This document shows positions 20,068 to 29,427 of a stretch of DNA of 64,000 bases, piece by piece. Under the pieces are notes generated by a model. That model was not told the DNA's origin and did not search any database. It was given only the letters and a program-made list of their open reading frames with translations. Source of the stretch: Symsagittifera roscoffensis (Eukaryota; Xenacoelomorpha; Acoela; Convolutidae); the NCBI RefSeq assembly GCF_963678635.1, contig NC_087065.1, positions 19,543,623-19,607,622 on the forward strand. Direction: 5' to 3'. Positions within the stretch are counted from its first letter, which is position 1. Each line of letters opens with the position of its first letter. The translations under genes and the position numbers were made by a program.

Positions 20068-22842
20068 TCAATGTTCCATTTCCTCCTCCTGTGATGCTGA
20101 CTCCGCAATCTCGGTTTCCGTGTCTTGTAGCACGTCATTGGCTATCCTGACGCTGTTGGAAGCCGTCCTCGAACACTTCTGCTCTTCTACCCTCTGTTTA
20201 CAGCAAGGTAGGGGATCCACGTTGGATTCTCTGTTTCTACAGAAGCTGTTGTGGAGACACAACGTCACGTTTCTCTCCAGATCTTCTTTCAGCATCTCTG
20301 ATCTCTCATTTCCACTATGCTCACTCGTCCTGGAAATTCTTTTCACAGCGGTGGTCACTGCATTCCGATGAGTCACGAAAGCTCGCTTGAAAGCTCCTGC
20401 GCCAATGTCCAGCTGATATTCACTATACACTCTGCCATGCTTCGACATATGCTTTTTCGTATACTCGTACAACCATGCAGTCATGTTAGCTCTGAACCAT
20501 GGCATCAATCGTTTTCTCGCCCATATCTTCTTCACTTCCATCGGAATGTTTAGAACTTTGCACATTGTCTCAAAAAGATCTAAATCTTTTAGACAATCTA
20601 ATTTCCGCAATTGTTCTCTCGTCGGTGCCTCTTGTCTATTATTTTCTCTCACATGAGCTTCCAGCCATCGTATCGCCATCATAACTCCCACTATCACTAT
20701 TGTTACGGGCTGTGATGAATCTGGTAAACCCATGGAGAGCAGCTCTCCAGAGTCCCAGATCAACATCAGATTACTACGCTTGGGATACCACCAGGTCTGC
20801 AGCAAGCAGTGGCAAGGAAACTCATCATGCGTCAACATGATGCTCCTCCAATTACGTTTTCCCGAAGCTTCCAGCAAGGGTTCCACTTCCATCATCACTC
20901 GGTGGATTTCATCGTTCTCATCTACTGCATTGTAATCTGTGACAGTTGATCCTCTCTGTTTCTGTTTCTCAAAGTCACTGAAGTTCCCGCTCACATATCC
21001 CATGAACTTCTTTCCTAGTATTGACTCCAACTCCTCTTTGGTTCTCTCTGGGATTGCTGAAAACATCTTACATAGTAACTCGTAAGACTTTTCAGACATT
21101 CTCGCCAACCTCACACACTTCGGCACTGAGAAGGCTTGATCCACAATCGTTCTTGTACTCTTCACGTCCACAGCTACGAAATGTACAGGATATCTGCTCT
21201 TGCACATTGGAGCCAACGTTGAACCCACCAAATATCGTGCTCCTGATGGTCTACAATAAGTTTCGCTGTGTCTGATGTTCATCTCTGTTTCGATTGCTTC
21301 CCTCCATTTTCCTATATACTTCTGCTCAGTCTGCAGAACTCCTGGGAACACTTCTACGCTGATAGCTGTGACCATCTCATGTTTCTGTTCTAGATTCAAT
21401 AGTGACTCTAAAGAACCAAACATGCTGTAGAATCCTAGTGCTGTCACTAGATTCACATCGGTTCCTCCATGGCAATCTGCTATCAGTTCCGTTTCCGTTC
21501 TTGCTTTCATCACTACATTTCCAAAAAATACTGTCAATTGCTTATGTTGTTTCTCCAGGGTTTTCACACAGTCTAGACTTCCACAAACGTGACCCTCTAG
21601 TCCACAGACTTCCGCCAGACAGCTACCAGGTTTGACCCAGTCTTCTGGTCCCCAGCCAGGCAACTCCACTTTATCTTCTCCGTCGCTCTTAGAGGCTGTT
21701 ATCATCACATTATATATGATGTTGAGGTCACGCAGGTTACAGTCTGCATTCAGTTCCCTCTGTACGTCTTGTGTCGCCCGTAATATTGAGTCAGCGTTGG
21801 GACTAGGACACCAAGATGGCCTCATCAATTCCCACACTGCCATCAAGCTCGTTCTCAGTAATTCATCTGAGAACCCCAACCCAAACTCCACTCTCTTGTC
21901 GGATTTTGGTACTGAAGGTGCAGTCACCTCTTCTTCCAAGACCAGTCCCAATTTGGCCTGTGGATTGTTAACGCTCTTGATCGTTACAATTCTGGACGTC
22001 CAGAATCTTAGTAACACCGCCTGCTCATAATCAAAGAAGCAATCGCGTATGTCTTCACTCAGGAAAGGATTGTACGCTATCCCTATGATCCCGGATACGT
22101 AGCTATATGACTTCTTCTTGATCGGTCCACAGTATTCACTGGATTTCGGCAATGCTCCCATAGATTCTTTAGTGAGTCTCAGCTCCTTGTTTGAGAATCT
22201 CCTGATCTCATCTATCTTCTTCATGGGTTCCAATTCTTCAGGTTCTTTCATGTTCACCCTCATCGGTTTACTTTGCTGCATGTCCAGCAGTGCTAGCAAG
22301 AACAAGGCTTTCGTTCGCTCATCGCCTTCCCTCAACATTTTAACACAAGTGTTTAATGCAGGTACTGAAATATGCTCTATCAGGAATCGAATGAAACAGA
22401 GAGCGTCTCTCCGCTTCGCACACGCTACTGCTGCTCCCTCCTGGACTATCAGATCCCTCAGATTCGTCATAAGGAACACCTTTTCTTCTTTTGACCTCTT
22501 TCTTTCTTCTGAATCATATTCTTCGCGAGTCAGTCCCATCATGCACCAGGCGAACCTGAGTTGTAACTCTGTTCTTACGTAAGGTACTGCCACGAGAGCA
22601 TGTATTCTTGGCGTAGTCCTCATCTCTTCTTCGAAATACCTCAACACTACTGCTTTCCATGGAAGGCTCACTAACTGCTCGATCGTCTCCGCCTGTACGT
22701 CAGACGACGCCAAAGTTCCATACGCCTTCTGCTTGAGGGTGGTGCCCTGCAACATTGTTTCCAGATAACCCTCCATGGCTTTTTCGTCTTCCAGGGCCAT
22801 TACATACCCTCTAGCCGAGTTTCGGTATTCCAACATCTCCAT
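20068..22842 (-). CDS. Accessory ORF of 924 residues, unknown function
   Basis: Starts at the ATG at 22842, directly after the TAA of the 143-residue ORF in the same frame. A second ATG follows two codons later. The protein is long, uninterrupted and normal in composition, rich in Glu, Arg and Leu, with charged helical N-terminal and C-terminal ends and a Cys/Trp-containing middle (a CHCLLQTWWYP block near residue 690). One moderately hydrophobic segment (VTIVIVGVMMAI, near residue 725) is too short and too isolated to make a convincing envelope anchor; no signal peptide or furin-like site is seen. No known domain was recognised. It occupies the position of env in retrovirus-like elements. 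Preservation of 924 codons alongside gag-pol suggests it is used by the element. Confidence 0.75.
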   Translation of the reverse strand: MEMLEYRNSARGYVMALEDEKAMEGYLETMLQGTTLKQKAYGTLASSDVQAETIEQLVSLPWKAVVLRYFEEEMRTTPRIHALVAVPYVRTELQLRFAWCMMGLTREEYDSEERKRSKEEKVFLMTNLRDLIVQEGAAVACAKRRDALCFIRFLIEHISVPALNTCVKMLREGDERTKALFLLALLDMQQSKPMRVNMKEPEELEPMKKIDEIRRFSNKELRLTKESMGALPKSSEYCGPIKKKSYSYVSGIIGIAYNPFLSEDIRDCFFDYEQAVLLRFWTSRIVTIKSVNNPQAKLGLVLEEEVTAPSVPKSDKRVEFGLGFSDELLRTSLMAVWELMRPSWCPSPNADSILRATQDVQRELNADCNLRDLNIIYNVMITASKSDGEDKVELPGWGPEDWVKPGSCLAEVCGLEGHVCGSLDCVKTLEKQHKQLTVFFGNVVMKARTETELIADCHGGTDVNLVTALGFYSMFGSLESLLNLEQKHEMVTAISVEVFPGVLQTEQKYIGKWREAIETEMNIRHSETYCRPSGARYLVGSTLAPMCKSRYPVHFVAVDVKSTRTIVDQAFSVPKCVRLARMSEKSYELLCKMFSAIPERTKEELESILGKKFMGYVSGNFSDFEKQKQRGSTVTDYNAVDENDEIHRVMMEVEPLLEASGKRNWRSIMLTHDEFPCHCLLQTWWYPKRSNLMLIWDSGELLSMGLPDSSQPVTIVIVGVMMAIRWLEAHVRENNRQEAPTREQLRKLDCLKDLDLFETMCKVLNIPMEVKKIWARKRLMPWFRANMTAWLYEYTKKHMSKHGRVYSEYQLDIGAGAFKRAFVTHRNAVTTAVKRISRTSEHSGNERSEMLKEDLERNVTLCLHNSFCRNRESNVDPLPCCKQRVEEQKCSRTASNSVRIANDVLQDTETEIAESASQEEEMEH

Positions 22843-23274
22843 TTATCCACCGGTAGGTTCATCTATCGACACTGTCTCCGACACTGTTAGTCTGTTGTAT
22901 TGCACTGGTGTTAGTTGTCCTGCAACACTTCCCTTTCCATGATTCATGGGAGATGGCTTGAACTCCCTCATTTTGCTCTCTCCACATTGGCTGAGTATTT
23001 CCATTTCTAAAGTTGCTCCAGTCAGAGTGCGGTCACTCCTTTTGGATTTATAACCGGTTGACTTTATCCCCGCCATGAGAATGGGTGGCACCATCGCTAT
23101 ATCAGTTAATATTCTATCTGTGCCAGACAATTGATAATCACCTTGCCCCAAATCCATGACATACTCGACTCGCTTCCTTTTCGCTGAGTTACCAGCTTTC
23201 ATCGATATTTCTGAATCCACTTTCGTCTTTCCAATTCTCCTCGGCATCACTCTGCTGCCTAACTTCATCTTCAT
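22843..23274 (-). CDS. Accessory ORF of 143 residues, basic
   Basis: Starts at the ATG at 23274, which overlaps the stop of the 430-residue ORF as ATGA (23271-23274), and ends with TAA at 22843-22845 immediately before the next ATG. It is rich in Lys, Arg, Met and Ser, with a KRKR cluster near residue 32 that could be a nuclear signal. No domain recognised. Because the downstream 924-residue ORF is in the same frame, the two could also be one protein split by a stop. Confidence 0.65.
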   Translation of the reverse strand: MKMKLGSRVMPRRIGKTKVDSEISMKAGNSAKRKRVEYVMDLGQGDYQLSGTDRILTDIAMVPPILMAGIKSTGYKSKRSDRTLTGATLEMEILSQCGESKMREFKPSPMNHGKGSVAGQLTPVQYNRLTVSETVSIDEPTGG

Positions 23275-24563
23275 CGCATTAATTTTATCAACACCATTTT
23301 CGATCGTATCGTCCCTCTCCTGGTTCTTGACAGGTACACCATCTCTCCTTCATCGTCCTGCGGTGTCATCTTGATGGGAGAATTCGCTTCACTCTCATCA
23401 GTGGCTGAGTCGATCAATAACTCACTCAGTCTCCCTTCACACTCATCAAGCTTGTCAAGTACTTCTCTCATCAAGGGTTGATTGAGACCTGTTTTGAGGA
23501 TGGACTGGGTCCCATAGCTCTGAATCACAGTCCAGACTTCTTCCATAAACGCCACTCTGTCCAGCTTACATCCCGTCCTACTCTCGTGGTCTCGGTGATG
23601 TACTTCCCATTCTTCTTCGGGCAACGTTCCCAAGAAAGGTACTCTGGCTGAGGCCTCTATTCTTCTCCTCCGAGGTGACTCCATGAGGATTCTCTGGTCG
23701 TTATTTCTTGAATTGCCAGGAGAGCTGCTCTCCGGCAAATTCCGTTTCATTTCCATAAAGGCTGACGGAGGCTCCAGTGTCGAGGTGCCTTCATCCGCTG
23801 GCTCAGTCATTTCCAATGTATCCGCATTGTTTTCAAGATCACTGAAGATGTTAAAATCCAGGCTGGATGTTCCTCCTGTCGATGCCCTGTCGTCTTCCCC
23901 ACCAGCTTGATCTTGTTGCATGGGTTCTTCAGTCTGACGGCTTCCACCCTGTCCGTCATCTCCTTCTGACTTATCCTTATTCGAGCTCGATGGACCTTGT
24001 TCGTCATTGTCGGCTTCTTCCTGGAATCTCGGTATGAGCAATGTACCGGCCGATTTATCTTCCTCTTCTCCATGGACCACTTTGATTTCTTCGCAGCCGA
24101 AGGGTGCTAGGAAGGTTCTCGTCTGCAATACTCCTCCAACTTTCATCTCCTTTTTCACACTGGTCAAGATTAATGAGGCTTCAGGCAATTCGGTCCTGCC
24201 TCTCATTCTCATCGGAGCTAAGCCTAGTCCCTTCCATTCCTCATCAAATCTTCCAGGCTTGGGAGTTGCGGCGTTGCTTATTCGCCTTCTCGTCGCTTGA
24301 TCCGTGTACGCAAATCGTGTGTACTGTAACACGGCGGCATTTCTCCCCACGAAGTATGGATCCATCGTCACCGAGAAATTCCCTACTATCCTTTCATTGC
24401 TCTCAAATGCTCTCAATCTAGGAGTTTGTACTACGGAGACTGCTCCGAGCAACATCCTTCTTATCAGAGGGAATTCAGGGATTGCCTCCGGTAGCTTCTT
24501 GTAATCGCCCCAGTCCTTCGTCTCTTCTCTCACCTTGTGATATGCTGCTGTGAGACGAGGCAC
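23271..24563 (-). CDS. Accessory ORF of 430 residues with acidic low-complexity centre
   Basis: The open frame begins upstream of the GTG at 24563 and overlaps the end of the 1431-residue ORF; the first in-frame ATG is at 24455. Residues 1-170 look globular. Residues 175-260 are an acidic Ser/Gln/Gly-rich disordered stretch. A basic SPRRRR patch is near residue 295. The last part is mixed, with a globular-looking 310-370 segment. The lack of an early ATG, and a protein-like reading of the overlapping frame around 24600, suggest translation by frameshifting from the preceding ORF, or a one-base break. Function unknown. Confidence 0.6.
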   Translation of the reverse strand: MPRLTAAYHKVREETKDWGDYKKLPEAIPEFPLIRRMLLGAVSVVQTPRLRAFESNERIVGNFSVTMDPYFVGRNAAVLQYTRFAYTDQATRRRISNAATPKPGRFDEEWKGLGLAPMRMRGRTELPEASLILTSVKKEMKVGGVLQTRTFLAPFGCEEIKVVHGEEEDKSAGTLLIPRFQEEADNDEQGPSSSNKDKSEGDDGQGGSRQTEEPMQQDQAGGEDDRASTGGTSSLDFNIFSDLENNADTLEMTEPADEGTSTLEPPSAFMEMKRNLPESSSPGNSRNNDQRILMESPRRRRIEASARVPFLGTLPEEEWEVHHRDHESRTGCKLDRVAFMEEVWTVIQSYGTQSILKTGLNQPLMREVLDKLDECEGRLSELLIDSATDESEANSPIKMTPQDDEGEMVYLSRTRRGTIRSKMVLIKLMR

Positions 24564-24598
24564 TCTGGTTATTTCACCATTCGTTTTATCATAGGGTC

Positions 24599-27500
24599 TC
24601 AGATTCCAAAGCTTTGGAAAGACCTCGATGTTCCTCTTTCTACTTCTCCCATGCGGTCACGGAAGTGATCGTCAAAATTGATGACTGTCATCTCTGGCTC
24701 AGATATTTTCGCAAACAACAGATCTTCACTCATGAGCTCCCGCAATGTGTGCTGCTCACACCAGTTCAGTGTACTACCGTCCACTGCCGATATGAGGTTC
24801 AGGTGCAGCACCGACCTCCTAGATGCTTCCACTTTAACGTCAGGGAACGCAAACGTGACTGCTGGTCCATAGATCACTGTCACGAACTCCGTGACTCCTC
24901 TGATCAGCGCCAAGGGATCGGTCCTCATGGCCAAGCTCAGATCTGTTAATAGGGGCATGCCTCCAACATGTCGTCTAACATCTTCCTCTCTTTCAATTGT
25001 CTCGTCTTCTCCGGTTCCAAAGCGATTTTGCTGCAAGAGATATTGGATAAGAGTGTGTCTCAGGTCTCTTATTTTGTTCCACGAGTCCGTGGGTTTCTTC
25101 ATATCCAAGTTCCTCACTCTCTCTTTCATCTGCTCTGGACAACGTGCCAGTTTCATTAGTCCTCCCAAGTTTCCGTGGGTTATTGCGATCAATGTCAGAA
25201 GTCCATCTAGTCGCAGGTTCTGTATTCCATCCGTAAGCAGTATCGCCGGTCCTTTTACGAAACTCTCCGCTCCGAATGTCACGAACAAGGCTATTAATTC
25301 CACTATCGATACTTTCACTACTGCTTGGAGGAATTCCTTTATCAAATAGTGCGAGACTTTCGGGTAAACTTTTGCCAAGAAGGACGCGGTCCATCCGGCT
25401 CCCAACCCTTCTAGCATGCTGTCTGTCCTTTCAAATCCCTCCTGTCCCTTCACTTCCTGGGTCCAGAAGGTTTCCAGAGTAATCTGACACATTCTGTTCA
25501 CGAACTCAGCTGTCTTTTCTCCGGCATTTTCCGCCAGGTTCACCTCCTTCAACAAGTAGGCGTGTATCTTCGTGATCATTACTGGGCCTTGCTGAAAAGC
25601 ATCTGCACCCAATGCCGCTACTCTAGGATTCAGGTGTAGCCACTGGTTTGCTTCCGGCTTGGTTCTCAGAACCATCGCCTCCAGTTGAGCTCTCGTCTCC
25701 AGTGAATTCTTTCTTCTTGTGTCTCCACTTGCCACTTCCATTGCTCGGAACCATAAGTCGTTGGAGATTGCCGTGATCACTCGATGGTCGTCATCTATTC
25801 CTGGTTTCAGTTTGAGTTGTCGACTGAAGTTGGACAGTTCCAACCCCAGCACTTCGTCCAACACTAACATGTGTAGCGCGTGGTCCTTGAATCCTCTCAT
25901 CGCGTTTGAGATATCTGACCATACTGCAGGCAGTTCAGCCTTAAGTGGCCTCAAGTTCTCCATTTCTATCATGCGATTCGGGGCCGATATGATCACATCA
26001 TATTTTCCTTCCGAAAGTAAGGCTACCATTGCGTACACAAATTTCAGTCCATCCGGGAGATGTGCATATCCCGGAGACAACGCAAACACTACTCTCAACG
26101 CCACTTTATTGAACGACCCCTCCTTCGTCGCATCCACCACTTCACCCATCGACTCCAGGATGTCTTTTATCGCTGGCCATACTGCGTTTTCTGCTGTTGC
26201 AGGATCTCTGAGCCTGCTCAGAAAACCCCTACTGTGTAGATGGTCATTGATGCCAGCAAACACAATCGTTATCGGGTTCATTTCTGTCTGCCTTTGTACC
26301 CCTATAGCCAAAGACACTGATTGCAATAGGTCTAGGTCAACTGCGGCCAGCATTATGACGTCCGGCCAAAACAAAGACTTAGAGGTGTACATGAACTCGG
26401 AATTCGCTACTACCATGATTTTGGCCTTCCTCATCTCTGCTTTGTCGTAGGCGGCGAAGATGGTTTCATCTTTCTTTATCGCTGTCAATCCGCCATATCT
26501 CTGGGCATCACCATCTTGGTTCACTAGTTTTGGGTACACTCTCTCCTTCACATGACCAGGTGGTGTCGTCAGTTGCCTAAATATCTTCACGTGTTGTCCA
26601 ATCGGCGCTCTCGCCGCCAGGAATCTTCCTGATCTCTCTTCACGATTCCCCTCGTCATGGTTCAATCTCACATCTTGCAACGGTCTTGCATTCACTGGTC
26701 CCATCGTGTTGTTGGAGGGCAGTCCCTCCAAGTCAGCAAATCTCAAGGCCGTCGTGGAGCTGAAATTTATGCTAGCGGCTATCAACCAGTCTACGCCGGT
26801 CATTGAGTATAATCTGCTGACGGACAGCGTCGCTCCATTCAGCATCCTCCTTGCATCTTCGATGAAGCTTAATCTCTGTAGGTCCAGCTTCATTATTTCG
26901 TCTTTGTATATATGCCAGGGAGACGGTATGGATCTCGACCACAACAATGAGCCTCTGCTCGGTCTCTCCTCTCGACTAATACTCGTCGTCTCCGATCTAG
27001 TGTCCGATCTAGATGTGCCTGCTACTTCTTCGATTGGTTGGTTGACAGGTCCTATCCTCCTCCTAGGATGAATTGTCCTCCTCATCGGTGCTTCTCCCAA
27101 CCGATCCTGCACGTCTGTTCTTCGACCTGGTTCGCTGGAGCTTTGTTGCCGGTAATTCGTGACGGCTGGGACCGTACCCAAACGTGTTTCCAGGTTAGGA
27201 GGCACAAAGGTGGTGATCACCGTATCATTCACCGTTCCCTCTTCCTTCAGCACTCCTGTTTCAAAGAGTTCTGCTTCCAGCTCATCCAACCGTTCTTGGA
27301 AGACTCGATTCAACCAAGCTTGTCCTTCGATACTGTCGAAGTGGATGCCATCCGTGGTCAGTCTGGCCTGATCCATGGCTCTCAATTCATGTTCAATGTC
27401 CATGAGGATCATTCTTCCGGCATTTCGATTTGCTAGGTTCCTCAAGATGTTGTTCCATCTCATGACTCCCTCGTTGTGCCTTCTTCCTGATGCTGTCAGG

Positions 27501-28888
27501 CTTCTCGCGTTCATTGGCACCGTGCAAACGGTCAGTATCGTGCAACTGAACTTCTGCCAGAGAGTAGTGAACGAACACACCATCATTGACTCCCACAGTG
27601 CTTCCTGCTCTTCCGATCCTCTGGAGATATCATTCGTCCCAACTAGGATCATCACACTGGGAATTTTCCCTGGATTCATCAGTTCCACCATTCGATATAA
27701 TTGGGCAATCGTCGCGCCTCCAAAGGCCATCACCGTGGTGACCCATGAGGTCCTCAAATTCGACAGCACTCTGACTAAGCTGTCTCCCAATATCAGGTGA
27801 GATGTCCCGAGTGGTGGTTGCTGCAAGTTCACAGCCGGGCTCCAGGTAGCTCGATTGAAGCAGGCTCTCGGATCTGTCTCCGGAACTCCCGTGAAATTAT
27901 ACTTTAATTGATTATTCTTCTGCACGTCTATTATACGAGACACTTTCTTCGCTGGCATCTTCCGTACTTTCCTCTCTGGGATTCTCGAGCTCCCCATGAG
28001 TGGTGTCACGTTACTTATCCCTTGTCTGATCACTGTCTGAGGGAGTTGTACTCTGCCCGTATCGTCAATCGTTCCATAGGGTGCAGTCACCCCGGAACCT
28101 GGCGCATTCTTGTTAGCGACCAGTCGTCCAGCTGTCTCTATCAGTTTCCTCACTGTCTGTTCTACGACGGGATCACCCAAGGTGTCACTAGGATCCGGTA
28201 TTGTTACTCGGTTCGTCTCTGCTGGAAGCCGTGTCTCCGTTGTTTGACTCATTTCTCGAGGTGTCAAGAGCTCCATCGGGGACTGCCCACGAGGAATATC
28301 CCTTGCAGGTATCACTTTCTCAATGGCCGTTGTCAACGCCGCCTGCTCCGATCGTTCTTTGTATTCCTGCCTCAAGCGTTCGATCTCTTGACCCTGCTTT
28401 TTGTTGCAGTCTTCAAACAACTTTCTCCACATGTCCCGGTCTTCCTCCATCGCCAGCATGGTCTTCGTCATATCGTCTAACTCCTTCTCCGTACTTTTCA
28501 GCTGATCGTTCATCTCGTCCAGATCTTGTATGGTTTGGTTCGTCTGAACCTTCTGTGTTACTTTCGCCCTTTTTGGTGGCACAGCTGCTCTCAGTGGTGA
28601 ACCAGACGAGGTCGCCTCGCTGTTCATCTCCCGATGCATCCTCGTTAGCCCAGGTTTAGGCTTAGAGGGCATTGGCATCTCACCTGGTTGGTAAGTCCTA
28701 GAACTTCCCAATCCGGGCTCATTCGCCAAGTCACTACCTGAGAGAGCCCCGTTTCTCCACCTCATCACTCTCATGTTCGGGCGGTCTAGTACTCCTCTTT
28801 CTCCATATGCTGCCATCAACAGGACTTCCGTGGGGCGGTCCCCACGGTTGTCGTGCCCCAAGATGTTGATCAGGGCGGTCAGCAACAT
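24599..28888 (-). CDS. Accessory ORF with coiled coil and SGNH/GDSL hydrolase domain
   Basis: Positions are numbered from the frame's first codon at 28894; the first ATG is 28888. Residues about 125-185 form a Glu/Lys/Leu coiled coil. Residues about 365-535 are an SGNH hydrolase: block I GDSL with the nucleophile Ser (GDS at 370-372), a Gly in the FGGAT turn, block III GTND (419-422), and block V DGIH with catalytic Asp 515 and His 518. All the expected catalytic and oxyanion residues are present, so an esterase or lipase-type activity is plausible; the substrate is unknown. Residues 600-1431 have no firm assignment, but a VFAGINDHL block (881-884 GIND) hints at a second, degenerate SGNH fold. 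Coiled coil plus esterase is the layout of ORF1 proteins in CR1/L2 non-LTR elements, not of gypsy elements. A short frame upstream (29018) may supply the real N-terminus. Confidence 0.85.
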   Translation of the reverse strand: MLLTALINILGHDNRGDRPTEVLLMAAYGERGVLDRPNMRVMRWRNGALSGSDLANEPGLGSSRTYQPGEMPMPSKPKPGLTRMHREMNSEATSSGSPLRAAVPPKRAKVTQKVQTNQTIQDLDEMNDQLKSTEKELDDMTKTMLAMEEDRDMWRKLFEDCNKKQGQEIERLRQEYKERSEQAALTTAIEKVIPARDIPRGQSPMELLTPREMSQTTETRLPAETNRVTIPDPSDTLGDPVVEQTVRKLIETAGRLVANKNAPGSGVTAPYGTIDDTGRVQLPQTVIRQGISNVTPLMGSSRIPERKVRKMPAKKVSRIIDVQKNNQLKYNFTGVPETDPRACFNRATWSPAVNLQQPPLGTSHLILGDSLVRVLSNLRTSWVTTVMAFGGATIAQLYRMVELMNPGKIPSVMILVGTNDISRGSEEQEALWESMMVCSFTTLWQKFSCTILTVCTVPMNARSLTASGRRHNEGVMRWNNILRNLANRNAGRMILMDIEHELRAMDQARLTTDGIHFDSIEGQAWLNRVFQERLDELEAELFETGVLKEEGTVNDTVITTFVPPNLETRLGTVPAVTNYRQQSSSEPGRRTDVQDRLGEAPMRRTIHPRRRIGPVNQPIEEVAGTSRSDTRSETTSISREERPSRGSLLWSRSIPSPWHIYKDEIMKLDLQRLSFIEDARRMLNGATLSVSRLYSMTGVDWLIAASINFSSTTALRFADLEGLPSNNTMGPVNARPLQDVRLNHDEGNREERSGRFLAARAPIGQHVKIFRQLTTPPGHVKERVYPKLVNQDGDAQRYGGLTAIKKDETIFAAYDKAEMRKAKIMVVANSEFMYTSKSLFWPDVIMLAAVDLDLLQSVSLAIGVQRQTEMNPITIVFAGINDHLHSRGFLSRLRDPATAENAVWPAIKDILESMGEVVDATKEGSFNKVALRVVFALSPGYAHLPDGLKFVYAMVALLSEGKYDVIISAPNRMIEMENLRPLKAELPAVWSDISNAMRGFKDHALHMLVLDEVLGLELSNFSRQLKLKPGIDDDHRVITAISNDLWFRAMEVASGDTRRKNSLETRAQLEAMVLRTKPEANQWLHLNPRVAALGADAFQQGPVMITKIHAYLLKEVNLAENAGEKTAEFVNRMCQITLETFWTQEVKGQEGFERTDSMLEGLGAGWTASFLAKVYPKVSHYLIKEFLQAVVKVSIVELIALFVTFGAESFVKGPAILLTDGIQNLRLDGLLTLIAITHGNLGGLMKLARCPEQMKERVRNLDMKKPTDSWNKIRDLRHTLIQYLLQQNRFGTGEDETIEREEDVRRHVGGMPLLTDLSLAMRTDPLALIRGVTEFVTVIYGPAVTFAFPDVKVEASRRSVLHLNLISAVDGSTLNWCEQHTLRELMSEDLLFAKISEPEMTVINFDDHFRDRMGEVERGTSRSFQSFGI

Positions 28889-28889
28889 G

Positions 28890-29018
28890 ACCAATGACCA
28901 CCTCTGGGTCCTCCAGAGCGAAGTCTCGTTCGATCAGCCGACGATAGATCGCATCTACCATCGGTCCCACATATGCCTCTGCCAGGTCCATCAATTCGTC
29001 CAGGTTGAAATTGTCCAT
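28890..29018 (-). CDS. Probable N-terminal segment of the SGNH protein, in another frame
   Basis: The ATG at 29018 opens a frame beginning MDNFNLDELMDLAEAY, with an amphipathic helical character. It continues to 28734, but past about 28890 the composition becomes Pro/Arg/Gly-rich, as in a shadow frame. The 1431-residue frame takes over here in the +1 register. A +1 frame change, an intron or a one-base break near 28890-28900 would link them. The alternative is an independent short ORF. Confidence 0.45.
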
Positions 29019-29427
29019 ACTGTTCTTTCCAAGTTTGATTTGATTCGATTTCGATTTGATAATTTGACTCAAGTGAGTAATTTAAATGATCAATCAGGAT
29101 CTAGAAAAGAAATCACGACTGTCACACCTGTCAGTTTCACCTTAACATATATCGTTAAAATTTGCTTAAAGACAGTTCAGATAAAAAGATATTTATCCTA
29201 AAATTTATTAAAATCAATTGGTTTCTAAAATTTTGGAATTCGACCTAAGATTGGACAGTCCAAACTTTGGATCTATTCCCAAGATCGTCATTTAGTTGTT
29301 CATGGTCACTAACCCCTACTTACCCATGATCTTAATAACCTAACACATAACATAATATAACATAACATAACACACATATCACATATTACATACTTAGTCT
29401 TTGGCCTAACACCCTCTCGCACATCAC
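29019..29427 (-). other. Gap between integrase ORF and accessory block
   Basis: AT-rich, with a run of ACATA-type simple repeats at 29339-29392 and a duplicated CGATTTGAT word at 29043-29060. No clear splice acceptor or promoter was identified, though a spliced or internal promoter-driven accessory mRNA would need one here. Confidence 0.4.

Noticed and set aside
20039-20371. Plus-strand frames throughout 20-39 kb (for example 20039-20371, 25719-26450, 29471-30199)
   Set aside because: They are antisense shadows of the long minus-strand ORFs, Ser/Pro/Leu-rich as expected from complementary codons.
20068-22842. Envelope glycoprotein in the env position
   Set aside because: No signal peptide, no cleavage motif, no convincing membrane anchor and no cysteine-rich ectodomain.
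29339-29392. Possible telomere-like or origin-like simple repeat
   Set aside because: Irregular ACATA/ATAAC words, not the nematode telomere hexamer, and inside the retrotransposon.
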